Origin: VRUG01 sp965372745
Lineage (GTDB): Bacteria > Planctomycetota > Phycisphaerae > Sedimentisphaerales > Anaerobacaceae
Direction: 5' to 3'
Assembly (NCBI GenBank): GCA_965372745.1
Contig: CBDVDM010000002.1
Coordinates: forward strand, 1-64,000
DNA length: 64,000 nt
The notes beneath the pieces are model-generated. The model searched no databases. It saw nothing but the letters and a program-made list of their open reading frames with translations, and was not told the origin of the DNA. The translations under genes were made by a program, and so were the position numbers. Of the stretch, positions 33,911 through 42,200 are shown piece after piece. Positions within the stretch are counted from its first letter, which is position 1. Each line of letters begins with the position of its first letter.

Positions 33911-34786
33911 ATGGCGGAAAAACTAACAGGGATTATTGGCGGCAGTGGTTTGGGCGATGCGCTGGCCGAGAAACTAAGCAGCGCTGAAGAGGTTGAGCTT
34001 GCTACACCGTTCGGCAAGACCAGCGGGCCTATACTGCTCGGCAAATTTGGCAACAGTAAAGTCGCCTTTTTGAACCGTCACGGCAGGGGACACAAACTAT
34101 CACCGAGTCAGGTTCCTTTTGCAGCCAATATATTTGCTTTGAAGCAATTGGGAGCCGGAGCGATTATTGCCGGCGGAGCGGTGGGGTCACTGCGTGAAGA
34201 GATAGCTCCGAAGGATTTGGTAATAGTTGACCAGGTTATAGATAAGACTTTCAAACGCCGGAGTAGCTTCTTTGACGGGTTCGGAGCGGTTCATTGTGAG
34301 ATGGCTCAGCCGACCTGTGGACGATTGCGAAAGCTTATTAGCCGGGCAGCTAAAGAAATCGATATTAAGACGCACGACGCAGGAACGTATATATGTATGG
34401 AAGGGCCTCAATTCTCGACACGTGCAGAATCGCTGATGCATCGCGAGTGGGGCGGTGACCTGATTGGCATGACGGCGATGCCGGAGGCGAAACTCGCCAG
34501 AGAAGCCCAGATTTGTTATGCCTTGATAGCTTTGGTTAGTGACTATGACTGCTGGCGGCCGCACGAAGCCGGCAAGGATAAGCAAACTCTTTTGAAGGAG
34601 ATAATCGGGAATTTGCAGCAGGCCACTGCCAATGCGATAAGGCTTATAGAGACGGTGTTGCAAAAAACTGATGATTTGACAGAGGACGAATGTCATTGCA
34701 GAAAGAGCCTGGAACTGGCGGTATGGACAGCGCAGGATAAAATCAGTAAAGCCGACACCGAGAAACTGAAAGTACTGTTTGACTAA
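33911..34786 (+). CDS. mtnP: S-methyl-5'-thioadenosine phosphorylase (MTAP/PNP family)
   Basis: The 291-aa protein has the MTAP-family motifs GIIGGSGLGD, NRHGRGHKLSPSQVPFAANI, GGAVGSLREEIAPKDLVIVDQ, TYICMEGPQFSTRAES, IGMTAMPEAKLAREA and VSDYDCWRPHE. It cleaves methylthioadenosine, or a related purine nucleoside, with phosphate for methionine/purine salvage. The NRHGRGH loop and MEGPQFSTRAE support MTAP over plain PNP. A short lipoprotein gene follows. Confidence 0.9.
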   Translation: MAEKLTGIIGGSGLGDALAEKLSSAEEVELATPFGKTSGPILLGKFGNSKVAFLNRHGRGHKLSPSQVPFAANIFALKQLGAGAIIAGGAVGSLREEIAPKDLVIVDQVIDKTFKRRSSFFDGFGAVHCEMAQPTCGRLRKLISRAAKEIDIKTHDAGTYICMEGPQFSTRAESLMHREWGGDLIGMTAMPEAKLAREAQICYALIALVSDYDCWRPHEAGKDKQTLLKEIIGNLQQATANAIRLIETVLQKTDDLTEDECHCRKSLELAVWTAQDKISKADTEKLKVLFD

Positions 34787-34826
34787 ATGTGAATTGATAA
34801 CAGTTTTTATTCGAAAGGGTGAGTAG

Positions 34827-35165
34827 ATGAGAAAAATATTTGTTTTTGCGATTGGGACTATATTTTTTGTTATGCTGTTTGCCGGCTGTGAGGAGCAGCA
34901 GGCCATGAGTTCTGCTGACAGCAGAAAAAGCAGACTTGTTAGTGCAGAGAATATTGAGCTTAAGAAAGAACTCCAGCAGTGTAGCAATAAACTTGAAAAG
35001 TGTGAAAACCGACTCCGGGAATGTCAGCTTGAAACAGAGGCTTCGATAAAGAAAACGACGGAGGATGCAGACAGTCTTATCAGGTTTGTGATGGACGAGA
35101 TGGAGAAATTGATGAAAGAAAATACCGAACTCAAATCCCGGATAGAAGAGCTTGAGAAGCAATAG
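34827..35165 (+). CDS. Small coiled-coil lipoprotein
   Basis: This 112-aa protein has a lipoprotein signal peptide (MRK, hydrophobic stretch, LFAGC with Cys21). The mature part is almost entirely a charged coiled coil (NIELKKELQQCSNKLEKCEN, RLRECQLETEAS, MDEMEKLMKENTELKSRIEE) with three further Cys that could crosslink subunits. It is probably envelope-anchored and oligomeric. No specific function is recognisable. AAAGGG precedes the ATG. Confidence 0.75.
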   Translation: MRKIFVFAIGTIFFVMLFAGCEEQQAMSSADSRKSRLVSAENIELKKELQQCSNKLEKCENRLRECQLETEASIKKTTEDADSLIRFVMDEMEKLMKENTELKSRIEELEKQ

Positions 35166-35187
35166 GTCGCGCAGTTCCAAATCAGCT

Positions 35188-36954
35188 TCAGGTGCAGACT
35201 TTCTGTACAGCTTTTAGTGGTTCCGGCAGGTTTTCATTGTAGTAGTGTTTTCTCATCGCAGCGGCGACCAGGCCCACAAACATAGGCTCAGGTCTTAGCG
35301 GCCTTGAGGTAAGGCACGGATGGGCCTGCGTTCCAATGAAAAACGGATGGTCGGGCAATTCAAGGATTTGCATTATAGGCTGTTCCGGCGCCTTACCGGA
35401 AAAGACCAGCCCATTGTCTTCAAGGATTTCGATGTATCGCGGGTCGACTTCATAGCGGTGTCTGAACCGCATTCTTACTTTCGAGGCCTTGCCGAAAAGT
35501 TGCCATGCGACTGTTTTTGATTTTAGCTCGATATCTCTTCCACCGAGTCTCATATTTCCGCCGAGTCCTTCGATTTTTTTCTGTTCAGGCAGGATGTCGA
35601 TTACCGGCTCGATACACTCGGGGTCAATTTCGGTGCTGTGGGCCTGTTTTATACTACAGACATTGCGTGCAAATTCGATGACAGCCATCTGGAAGCCGAA
35701 GCACAGACCAAGATATGGCAGGTTGTTTTCTCTCACGTATTTGATACATGCGATTTTACCTTCAGCTCCGCGAGTTCCAAAGCCGCCAGGAACGATAATG
35801 CCGTCAACGTTGGCTAAGTGCTCGGCAGCATTTTCATCGTTGATATCGGTTGTTTCAATCCATTTTATTTTCACGTCACATCCCAGCGCGATACCGGCAT
35901 GTTCGAGAGCATTGATTATAGATGCGTAGCTGTCGCGCACCGAGGTATATTTTCCGGTTATGCCGATAGTAACAGAGTATTTTGCGGTACCGATTTTATC
36001 TGTGAAGTCGCACCATTTTGCCCATGCTTTTCTTTCGTGCCGCAGATTTATTCTATCCTCTATTTTGAGCAGCCTTAATACCTCGAAGTCCAGTCCGCAA
36101 TCTCTCAGCATTGATGGAATAGTATAGACACTTGCCGAATCGTGCATACTAAAGACCCTCTCGAATGGGGCATTGCTGTATACGCTGATTTTCTGTCTGA
36201 TTTTTTCACTTACCGGATTTGTCGCCCGGCATGCAATGATATCAGGCTGTATCCCGCATTCCATAAGCTGTTTTATACCGAGTTGAGCAGCCTTTGATTT
36301 CTGCTCGCCGAGTGTTTTTGGTTCGAGAATATAAGTTAAAGCCACGAAACAGCAACTGTTAGCCCCTTCTTCGTAGGCCAGTTCACGCATAGCCTCGATA
36401 TAATATGCGTTTTCGAGGTCGCCGACTGTTCCGCCGATTTCAACAAATACGATATCGGCGTCGCTGTCCATTGCCAGTTGTCTAAGTTTTAATTTTACCT
36501 CACCGGTAACATGCGGAATCATCTGGACGTCTCTTCCGAGATAGTCACCATGCCGTTCCTTGTGTAGGATTGAACGAAAAATCTGTCCGCTCGTAGCGAA
36601 ATTTGCACCGCTTAAGTTCTGGTCGAGCATTCGTTCATAAGTCCCCAGGTCCATATCGCATTCCATACCGTCATCGAGAACAAAGACCTCGCCGTGACGG
36701 AAGGGATTTAAAGTACCCGAATCAATATTCAGATAGCCCTCGAGTTTTATCGGGGCGACTTTCAGACCCTTGTCCTGCATGAGTTTTGCCAGGCATGATG
36801 AAAAGATTCCCTTGCCAAGCCCGCTCATTACTGTACCCACTACAAAGCAGTATTTTGTTTTTCCGCTTTTGTAACCGGTCGGGATAGGCGAGAAGAATTC
36901 ACTTTCGGTTGAAACGTCGCTTACCGAAGCCAATAGCTCATTTTCTTTTGTCAT
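35188..36954 (-). CDS. pyrG: CTP synthase, divergent, with altered glutaminase triad
   Basis: The 588-aa enzyme converts UTP to CTP. The synthetase half has FVVGTVMSGLGKGIFSS, LEGYLNIDSGTLNPFRHGEV and EIGGTVGDLENAYYIEA. The glutamine amidotransferase half has GIIVPGGFGTRG and nucleophile Cys418 in LGLCFGFQ. Near the end, GTQAHPCLTSRP keeps His545 but has Cys547 where class I amidotransferases normally have Glu (HPE). It is ~40 aa longer than usual, with an N-terminal extension of ~30 residues. The overall sequence is divergent from the proteobacterial type but complete. Confidence 0.93.
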   Translation of the reverse strand: MTKENELLASVSDVSTESEFFSPIPTGYKSGKTKYCFVVGTVMSGLGKGIFSSCLAKLMQDKGLKVAPIKLEGYLNIDSGTLNPFRHGEVFVLDDGMECDMDLGTYERMLDQNLSGANFATSGQIFRSILHKERHGDYLGRDVQMIPHVTGEVKLKLRQLAMDSDADIVFVEIGGTVGDLENAYYIEAMRELAYEEGANSCCFVALTYILEPKTLGEQKSKAAQLGIKQLMECGIQPDIIACRATNPVSEKIRQKISVYSNAPFERVFSMHDSASVYTIPSMLRDCGLDFEVLRLLKIEDRINLRHERKAWAKWCDFTDKIGTAKYSVTIGITGKYTSVRDSYASIINALEHAGIALGCDVKIKWIETTDINDENAAEHLANVDGIIVPGGFGTRGAEGKIACIKYVRENNLPYLGLCFGFQMAVIEFARNVCSIKQAHSTEIDPECIEPVIDILPEQKKIEGLGGNMRLGGRDIELKSKTVAWQLFGKASKVRMRFRHRYEVDPRYIEILEDNGLVFSGKAPEQPIMQILELPDHPFFIGTQAHPCLTSRPLRPEPMFVGLVAAAMRKHYYNENLPEPLKAVQKVCT

Positions 36955-36993
36955 AACATTCCTTATTTAGCTTCAAAGTTCACAAATTTTATT

Positions 36994-37020
36994 TAGCCCG
37001 CCGCTTCACGGCGGGTTTTT
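36994..37020. terminator. Strong hairpin downstream of the 37071-37697 gene
   Basis: CCCGCCG (36997-37003) and CGGCGGG (37009-37015) surround CTTCA and are followed by TTTTT on the plus strand. On the minus strand, where the gene ends, the U-run is poor, so termination in that direction is uncertain. Confidence 0.4.
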
Positions 37021-37027
37021 GTTTTTT

Positions 37028-37066
37028 AAGCCACAGAGTTCACAGAGAACACAGAGAAAATATAAT
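37028..37066 (-). repeat. CTCTGTG-type dispersed repeat, left copy
   Basis: On the minus strand it reads TTTTCTCTGTGTTCTCTGTG followed by AACTCTGTGGCTT, three CTCTGTG units spaced 9-10 bases. An inverted copy lies at 37706-37742 and further copies at 60434-60476 and 60533-60600. Confidence 0.8.
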
Positions 37067-37070
37067 TCAT

Positions 37071-37697
37071 TTATTTTCCCATAATAATAGGTTGACAAAT
37101 TGCTTCTATATCTGAAATCACTTTTTTTAAACGATGGTCAATAATGTTATCTTTACCACCGCTCCAAATTACAGATTGATCTTCCTGTTGATCTTCCTGC
37201 TCTCTTTTTTGTGTAGCTTCGCTTTTTCCACTAATACTCCATATTTCTGCCAAGCTATCTGCTGACACTTGTATTTCAATAACTATCATTCTAATATCTT
37301 CAAATGGTTTAGCTTTCTTAGTGCCAAATCTGGCCATAAACTGGTAACGTTTAGAATGAAGCTTATTAAATACCTCTTTCCTTTTATCAAATCGTTCATA
37401 AACAACATAGGCACGGTCTCGAGCTTCTTTTTCCTCCTGTGCCTCATTTTCCTGCGGTTTTCTTGTTGCCCCTTCTCCTTGGAAACCAAAAGGATTTCGT
37501 ATGGCACGGATAGCATCTCTTGCTTCATAAAAAAGGGCTAAAACTTCCTCTGCAAGTTCTATTTTTCGCTTGCCCTTAAATTCCTTTTTCCATGCATATA
37601 TAGCAATAATTGTAGTTATTACAATTGCAAGAGTGCTAACTAGCACCAAAGCAGTATTTACCACTTCCAAAACCAATTTTATTTCTTCGCTCGTCAT
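37071..37697 (-). CDS. Uncharacterised single-pass membrane protein
   Basis: This 208-aa protein has one N-terminal transmembrane helix (~10-34, VNTALVLVSTLAIVITTIIA) and a long, charged, mostly helical cytoplasmic part (FYEARDAIRAIRNPFGF, EEKEARDRAYVVYERFDKRK). I do not recognise a named family; similar plans occur in accessory genes of unknown role. It is bracketed by inverted copies of the CTCTGTG repeat, and its A/T-rich composition differs from the flanking pyrG and kdsB, suggesting later insertion. Confidence 0.7.
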   Translation of the reverse strand: MTSEEIKLVLEVVNTALVLVSTLAIVITTIIAIYAWKKEFKGKRKIELAEEVLALFYEARDAIRAIRNPFGFQGEGATRKPQENEAQEEKEARDRAYVVYERFDKRKEVFNKLHSKRYQFMARFGTKKAKPFEDIRMIVIEIQVSADSLAEIWSISGKSEATQKREQEDQQEDQSVIWSGGKDNIIDHRLKKVISDIEAICQPIIMGK

Positions 37698-37705
37698 TAT
37701 TTTAT

Positions 37706-37742
37706 TTTTTTCTCTGTGACCTCTGTGCTCTCTGTGGCTAAA
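37706..37742 (+). repeat. CTCTGTG-type dispersed repeat, right copy
   Basis: TCTCTGTGACCTCTGTGCTC then TCTGTGGCTAAA is the same element as at 37028-37066, in inverted orientation, immediately upstream of the membrane-protein gene. Confidence 0.8.
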
Positions 37743-37744
37743 AA

Positions 37745-38494
37745 TTATCTTTTCTTGTAGCTATTTTTATACCTTTTTACAAATTCAGCGTACTGCTGCT
37801 CTGTATCTATCCCGTCACAGGTGTGTTTTACTTTGCCGACCAATATCCCGAAGCCATTCTCAATTGCACGCAGTTGTTCGAGTTTTTCGATTTTTTCCAG
37901 AGGTGTTTGCGGCATTGAGGTAATCTTTAACAGAAAATCTTTTCTGTAAGCATAAATTCCAATATGTCTTAAATAATTTCTTATCTCACCAATACCGCCT
38001 GTGTGCCTATCGTATGGTATAACCGAACGTGAAAAGTAAATTGCCCTGTTATTACAATCCGTCAAAACCTTTACTATATTGGTGTCAGCGATTTGCTCAG
38101 CGGTCAGGAAATCGGCAGCTAACGTTGCCATAACACAATCAGGATTTTTTATCATCATTTCAGCAAGGATGTCAATGTCATCAGGATTGATTTCAGGTTC
38201 GTCAGCCTGCACATTTATTATAATTTCTGCATCTGTCTCTTTAACAGCCTCAGCGATACGGTCGGTACCGGATTTATGTTCCTTGCTGGTGAGGATACAT
38301 TTGGCGTTGAAGGTCTTTGCGGCATCAGCTATTCTCTGGTCATCAGCGGCGATTAATATTTCTTCGGGCAGCTTTGCCTTGCAGATTTGTTCGTATGTAT
38401 GCTGGATGAGGAATTTGCCCGTCTCTTTAGCGAGAACCTTGGCTGGAAATCTTGTTGAGCTGTATCTTGCAGGTATACACGCCAATACTTTCAC
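37745..38494 (-). CDS. kdsB: 3-deoxy-manno-octulosonate cytidylyltransferase KdsB
   Basis: This 249-aa enzyme activates KDO as CMP-KDO for lipopolysaccharide core synthesis, implying a Gram-negative-type outer membrane. It shows CIPARYSSTRFPAKVLA, LTSKEHKSGTDRIAEA, IINVQADEPEI and RHIGIYAYRKDFL. The start codon is GTG with AAGG 8 bases upstream. It uses CTP, the product of the nearby pyrG, although the genes are 800 bases apart. Confidence 0.95.
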   Translation of the reverse strand: MKVLACIPARYSSTRFPAKVLAKETGKFLIQHTYEQICKAKLPEEILIAADDQRIADAAKTFNAKCILTSKEHKSGTDRIAEAVKETDAEIIINVQADEPEINPDDIDILAEMMIKNPDCVMATLAADFLTAEQIADTNIVKVLTDCNNRAIYFSRSVIPYDRHTGGIGEIRNYLRHIGIYAYRKDFLLKITSMPQTPLEKIEKLEQLRAIENGFGILVGKVKHTCDGIDTEQQYAEFVKRYKNSYKKR

Positions 38495-38672
38495 TATTTC
38501 AACCTTCGACAGCCAATGGTTTTTTCAGGTAAGCAAAACAACAAGCCGGCCCCATTGCCGAAAGTTAGCTGGCAAATGGGAAATCCAACTGGGGATTTAT
38601 AGTACGACTATTTCCTGCTCTTGTCAATAATCTAAAAATACTTTCTGAAAAATTCGCATTTTAAGATTACCC

Positions 38673-38701
38673 TTGACAAGACTAAGTAAATTTGGTCTAA
38701 T
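38673..38701 (+). promoter_or_regulatory. trp operon promoter
   Basis: TTGACA (38673-38678) and TCTAAT (38696-38701) with a 17-base spacer are a near-consensus sigma-70 promoter. The start point would be ~38708, directly at the leader peptide ATG. Confidence 0.75.
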
Positions 38702-38710
38702 CGCTATATT

Positions 38711-38764
38711 ATGAGGCAGATTAACCGCAAAAGCACTGTTAGCTGGTGGTGGCCTGTAGGATAA
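38711..38764 (+). CDS. trpL: trp leader peptide (attenuation)
   Basis: The 17-residue peptide MRQINRKSTVSWWWPVG has three consecutive Trp codons (38744-38752). Its ATG lies within about 3 bases of the expected transcription start and has no SD, so it is probably translated leaderless. Ribosome stalling at the Trp codons during tryptophan shortage would expose the antiterminator described next. Confidence 0.88.
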   Translation: MRQINRKSTVSWWWPVG

Positions 38765-38850
38765 ATTCCGACAGGTAAGCGGTACTTTGCTATAAACAAT
38801 TTGTTTGAAGTGTAAAAAGGCAGCCTGTTGGAAAAGCAGGCTGTTTTTTT
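38753..38850 (+). promoter_or_regulatory. trp attenuator (competing hairpins and terminator)
   Basis: Region 1 CCTGT (38753-38757, right after the Trp codons) can pair with region 2 ACAGG (38771-38775). Region 2 can instead pair with region 3 CCTGT (38824-38828). Region 3 also forms the terminator CAGCCTG (38821-38827) / CAGGCTG (38837-38843), followed by seven T. This is the classic attenuator logic of enteric trp operons. Confidence 0.85.
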
Positions 38851-38904
38851 GTTTGTATTTATGGCGATTTGCGGATAAAAAAAGGCTTTAAAAGGTATTT
38901 GAAA

Positions 38905-40494
38905 ATGGATAATCACAGACAAATTATATTAGATGCCAAAGCTGGTCAGATAGTACCAATCGTAAAAGAGATAGAAATGGGCGACCCTTTGGATTTTTTT
39001 GCCAAAATCAGCGATTACGGCAGGGCGAAGAACTGCTGTTTATTTGAGTCGAAGGAGTATCTTGCCGGCAGCAGCGCATTGACATTCGGCACCGCCGGGC
39101 CTGCCCTTTATCTTACAGGTACAGGCCTCGAATTTAGCATCACCGCATTGAGCAGTACCGGAAAGCGGATGATTGAGTATCTTTCTGACGAGAAGAGATT
39201 TTCGTTTTGTGAGTCAGTTGATTTTAGCGACGACCGAATCAGTGGTAAAATCAAAAAAAATGATGGAGTAGTCGATGAGCAGACGCGTCTTCAGGGTATA
39301 AACCAGATGGATGTCCTGAGGGCGGTAGCATTTGCTTTTAAGCTGGCCAGCAAACCCTTTAGAGTAACATGCGGACTGCTGGGTGCATTAAGTTATGACT
39401 TTATAGACCAGTTTGAAAAACTGCCTCAAAGCAACACAGACTTGCTGTGCAATCCGGATTACGAGCTTTATTTCGCCGACAATATCTTCCTGATGGACCA
39501 TGAAAACGGTAAAGGCTATTGCGTCGTTAACGTAATGATAACCAACGGTGACCGTCAGGCAGCGATTGACGAGGCCATGGAATATTTCGATTATTATAGC
39601 GATATTGCAAATACCAAAATGCCTGCTCCCCGGAAATATCAAGCTCGGCTCCAGACCGAATCGACGGATACCACCCAACCGCAATATGAAGAGATGGTCA
39701 AAAAAGCCAAAAAGCATATCATAGATGGTGACATCTTCCAGGTTGTCCTGAGCAGAACAAAGACCGAGCCTTGTCCGGATGAACCGCTCGATGTTTACAA
39801 AAGATTGCGAGCATTGAATCCCTCACCTTATATGTTCTATCTAAATAGCCCCAATACGATACTAATGGGTTCGAGTCCTGAGCTTAATTTGCGTGTCAGC
39901 GGAACCGGACAGCGTGCGGTGGAGATTAGACCTATAGCAGGTACGAAACCAAGAGGCAGGAAAGACGGCGAGATTGACCCTGATACCGATTTCAAATATG
40001 AAGCTGAATTGAAATTAGACCGCAAGGAACTGGCAGAGCATATCATGCTGGTTGATTTAGCGAGAAATGATATTGCAAGGGTAGCCCAGCCGGGCAGCAG
40101 GGTGGTAACCGAACTGTTGATTTCTGAAAAGTATGCGTCTGTCCAGCATCTTGTAAGTAATGTCAAAGGCATTCTGGCCGATGACCTTGATGCATTAAGT
40201 GCGTATCTTGCGACGATGAATATGGGAACGTTGACAGGGGCACCGAAAATCGAGGCCATGAAGATAATCCGTGCTTTCGAGAAGACCAAGCGCGGATATT
40301 ACGGCGGTGCGGTGATGTACCTGACGGTGGATGGTGAGTTTGACAGTTGTATCACGATAAGGAGCTTACAGGTAAAAGACCATACAGCTTATATCCGGGC
40401 AGGTGCCGGTATTGTGCACGACAGCGTCCCGAAGACTGAATTTGAAGAGACAGAGCATAAGGCCCGTTCGTGCCTCAGAGCAGTTCAAGGCTGA
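38905..40494 (+). CDS. trpE: Anthranilate synthase component I
   Basis: The 529-aa protein converts chorismate and ammonia to anthranilate. The N-terminal domain carries CLFES, resembling the Trp-feedback LLES motif. The chorismate-binding C-terminal half has DIFQVVLSRTK, LMGSSPELNLRV, IRPIAGTKPRGR, MLVDLARNDIARVA, MGTLTGAPKIEAMKI and IRAGAGIVHDSVP. It is the first structural gene after the attenuator, followed by trpG, so it is TrpE rather than PabB. ATG 38905 follows AAAAGG; the ORF from 38869 overlaps leader RNA and was rejected. Confidence 0.96.
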   Translation: MDNHRQIILDAKAGQIVPIVKEIEMGDPLDFFAKISDYGRAKNCCLFESKEYLAGSSALTFGTAGPALYLTGTGLEFSITALSSTGKRMIEYLSDEKRFSFCESVDFSDDRISGKIKKNDGVVDEQTRLQGINQMDVLRAVAFAFKLASKPFRVTCGLLGALSYDFIDQFEKLPQSNTDLLCNPDYELYFADNIFLMDHENGKGYCVVNVMITNGDRQAAIDEAMEYFDYYSDIANTKMPAPRKYQARLQTESTDTTQPQYEEMVKKAKKHIIDGDIFQVVLSRTKTEPCPDEPLDVYKRLRALNPSPYMFYLNSPNTILMGSSPELNLRVSGTGQRAVEIRPIAGTKPRGRKDGEIDPDTDFKYEAELKLDRKELAEHIMLVDLARNDIARVAQPGSRVVTELLISEKYASVQHLVSNVKGILADDLDALSAYLATMNMGTLTGAPKIEAMKIIRAFEKTKRGYYGGAVMYLTVDGEFDSCITIRSLQVKDHTAYIRAGAGIVHDSVPKTEFEETEHKARSCLRAVQG

Positions 40495-40510
40495 TGATAA
40501 GGGGAAAACA

Positions 40511-41119
40511 ATGGCAGAAAAAAACCCTAAAGTTTTGTTTATAGATAACTTCGATTCGTTTACATATAACCTTGTGGATGATTTCTGCAAGCGCGATTGT
40601 GATGCGAAGGTATATCGAGCAGACACAACTCTGGAAGATTTAAAAAAGATTGCGGAAGATTTTAAGCCTGATTTGCTGGTTATTTCACCGGGGCCAGGTG
40701 TGCCGGATACGTCGGGAGTGACACTTTCTGCGATAGATTATTTTAAGGATAAGCTTCCGATATTTGGTGTCTGTCTCGGCCATCAGGCGCTGGCCCAGTA
40801 TTTTGGCGGTAAGATTGGTCATGCACCGGTGCCGATGCACGGCAAGGGTTCGCGGGTCAATCATAATGAAAAGGGAGTTTTTGTCGGGGTCGAAAATCCG
40901 CTCCAGGCAGGGCGTTATCATAGTATTTGTGTGCTGCAACTGCCGGATTGCATGGAGCAAACTGCCGAATTTGAAGGAATTGTTATGGGAGCACAGCATA
41001 AACATCTTCCGATTTTCGGCGTTCAGTTTCATCCGGAAAGTATTTTGACACCGGCAGGCGGAAAAATAATCGAAAACATCCTGGAAATTGCAATGACCAA
41101 AGAAGCAGGCAGCACATAG
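40511..41119 (+). CDS. trpG: Anthranilate synthase component II (glutamine amidotransferase)
   Basis: The 202-aa class I amidotransferase supplies ammonia to TrpE. It has LFIDNFDSFTYNLVDDFC, VISPGPGVP, nucleophile Cys88 in GVCLGHQALAQYFGG, GRYHSI and the His/Glu pair in GVQFHPESILTP. Here the triad is intact, unlike in the nearby CTP synthase. AAGGGG is 7 bases before ATG 40511; the longer in-frame ORF overlaps trpE and was rejected. Confidence 0.96.
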   Translation: MAEKNPKVLFIDNFDSFTYNLVDDFCKRDCDAKVYRADTTLEDLKKIAEDFKPDLLVISPGPGVPDTSGVTLSAIDYFKDKLPIFGVCLGHQALAQYFGGKIGHAPVPMHGKGSRVNHNEKGVFVGVENPLQAGRYHSICVLQLPDCMEQTAEFEGIVMGAQHKHLPIFGVQFHPESILTPAGGKIIENILEIAMTKEAGST

Positions 41120-41161
41120 CAAATACACTGCCCACTGAGCGCTGATTTTGTGGAGAAAAGA

Positions 41162-42178
41162 ATGAGTACAATAATTGAACACATCGAGAAGCTGCTGGCC
41201 GGTGACAATTTAAGTTTTGACCAGTCTGCGGCGTTATTGGATACGATATTTGAAGGCAAGGTGCCCGAGCCGCAGATAGCAGCATTTCTGACGGCGATGC
41301 GGATGAAAGGAGAAACATCGGAAGAGCTGGCAGGTTTGGCCAGGTCGCTTAGAAATAACGCTGTTTCGATTGATGTTGGTGTTGAGCATCTGGTTGATAC
41401 CTGCGGAACCGGTGGGGCCGCGATAAAAACATTTAATATATCGACGGCAGCGGCATTTGTGGCAGCCGGCGCCGGTGTTTATGTCGCCAAACACGGCAAT
41501 CGCGGAATTACAAGTAAGTGCGGTTCCGCCGATGTCCTGGAGGCGCTTGGTGTAAAAATCGACCCGACACCTGACGTAGTTGCTGGCTGTATCCGACAGG
41601 CGCATATCGGTTTTATGTTTGCGCCAATGTTCCATCCTGCGATGAAATATGTTCAGCCTGTACGAAAGGGGCTGGGTTTCAGAACGGTGTTTAACATATT
41701 GGGTCCGTTAGCCAACCCTGCCGGAGCAGAGGCTCAGGTAATGGGTGTTGCTGATGAGGCCTTGATGGAGCTTGTGATTAATGCGCTGGATATAATTGGT
41801 ATTCGACGTGCTATGGTTGTCCATAGTGATGGTCTTGATGAGATAAGCACGATGGGTGAAACAAAGATACTGAAGTTGAAGGACGGCCATGTCACTGCCA
41901 TAACACTTAATCCATTAAAACATGGGATTAAAAAAGCCAACCTTGAAGATTTAAAAGGTGGTGATGCAGCGACAAATGCCGGCATTGTAAGAGACATTTT
42001 ATCCGGCAAGGATAACGGGGCCAGGAAAGATATTGTCGTGTTAAATGCAGCTGCTGCAATTGTTGTTGGCGGCCTGGCGGATGATTTTAACCGGGCAATC
42101 GATATGGCAGAAACCTCAATAAGTGACGGCGGGGCAGCCCGATGCCTTGAAAAGATGATTGAGCTTAGTAATAGCTGA
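41162..42178 (+). CDS. trpD: Anthranilate phosphoribosyltransferase
   Basis: The 338-aa protein has the PRPP-binding DTCGTGGAAIKTFNISTAAA, VAKHGNRGITSKCGSADVLEALGV, FMFAPMFHPAMKYVQPVRK and LGPLANPA, all TrpD signatures. It transfers phosphoribose to anthranilate. GGAGA lies 6 bases before ATG 41162; a GTG at 41150 is possible but less likely. The gene downstream is trpF; no trpC lies between, which is unusual for the pathway order. Confidence 0.95.
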   Translation: MSTIIEHIEKLLAGDNLSFDQSAALLDTIFEGKVPEPQIAAFLTAMRMKGETSEELAGLARSLRNNAVSIDVGVEHLVDTCGTGGAAIKTFNISTAAAFVAAGAGVYVAKHGNRGITSKCGSADVLEALGVKIDPTPDVVAGCIRQAHIGFMFAPMFHPAMKYVQPVRKGLGFRTVFNILGPLANPAGAEAQVMGVADEALMELVINALDIIGIRRAMVVHSDGLDEISTMGETKILKLKDGHVTAITLNPLKHGIKKANLEDLKGGDAATNAGIVRDILSGKDNGARKDIVVLNAAAAIVVGGLADDFNRAIDMAETSISDGGAARCLEKMIELSNS

Positions 42179-42200
42179 AAAAGGATGATTTTTAACTGAC

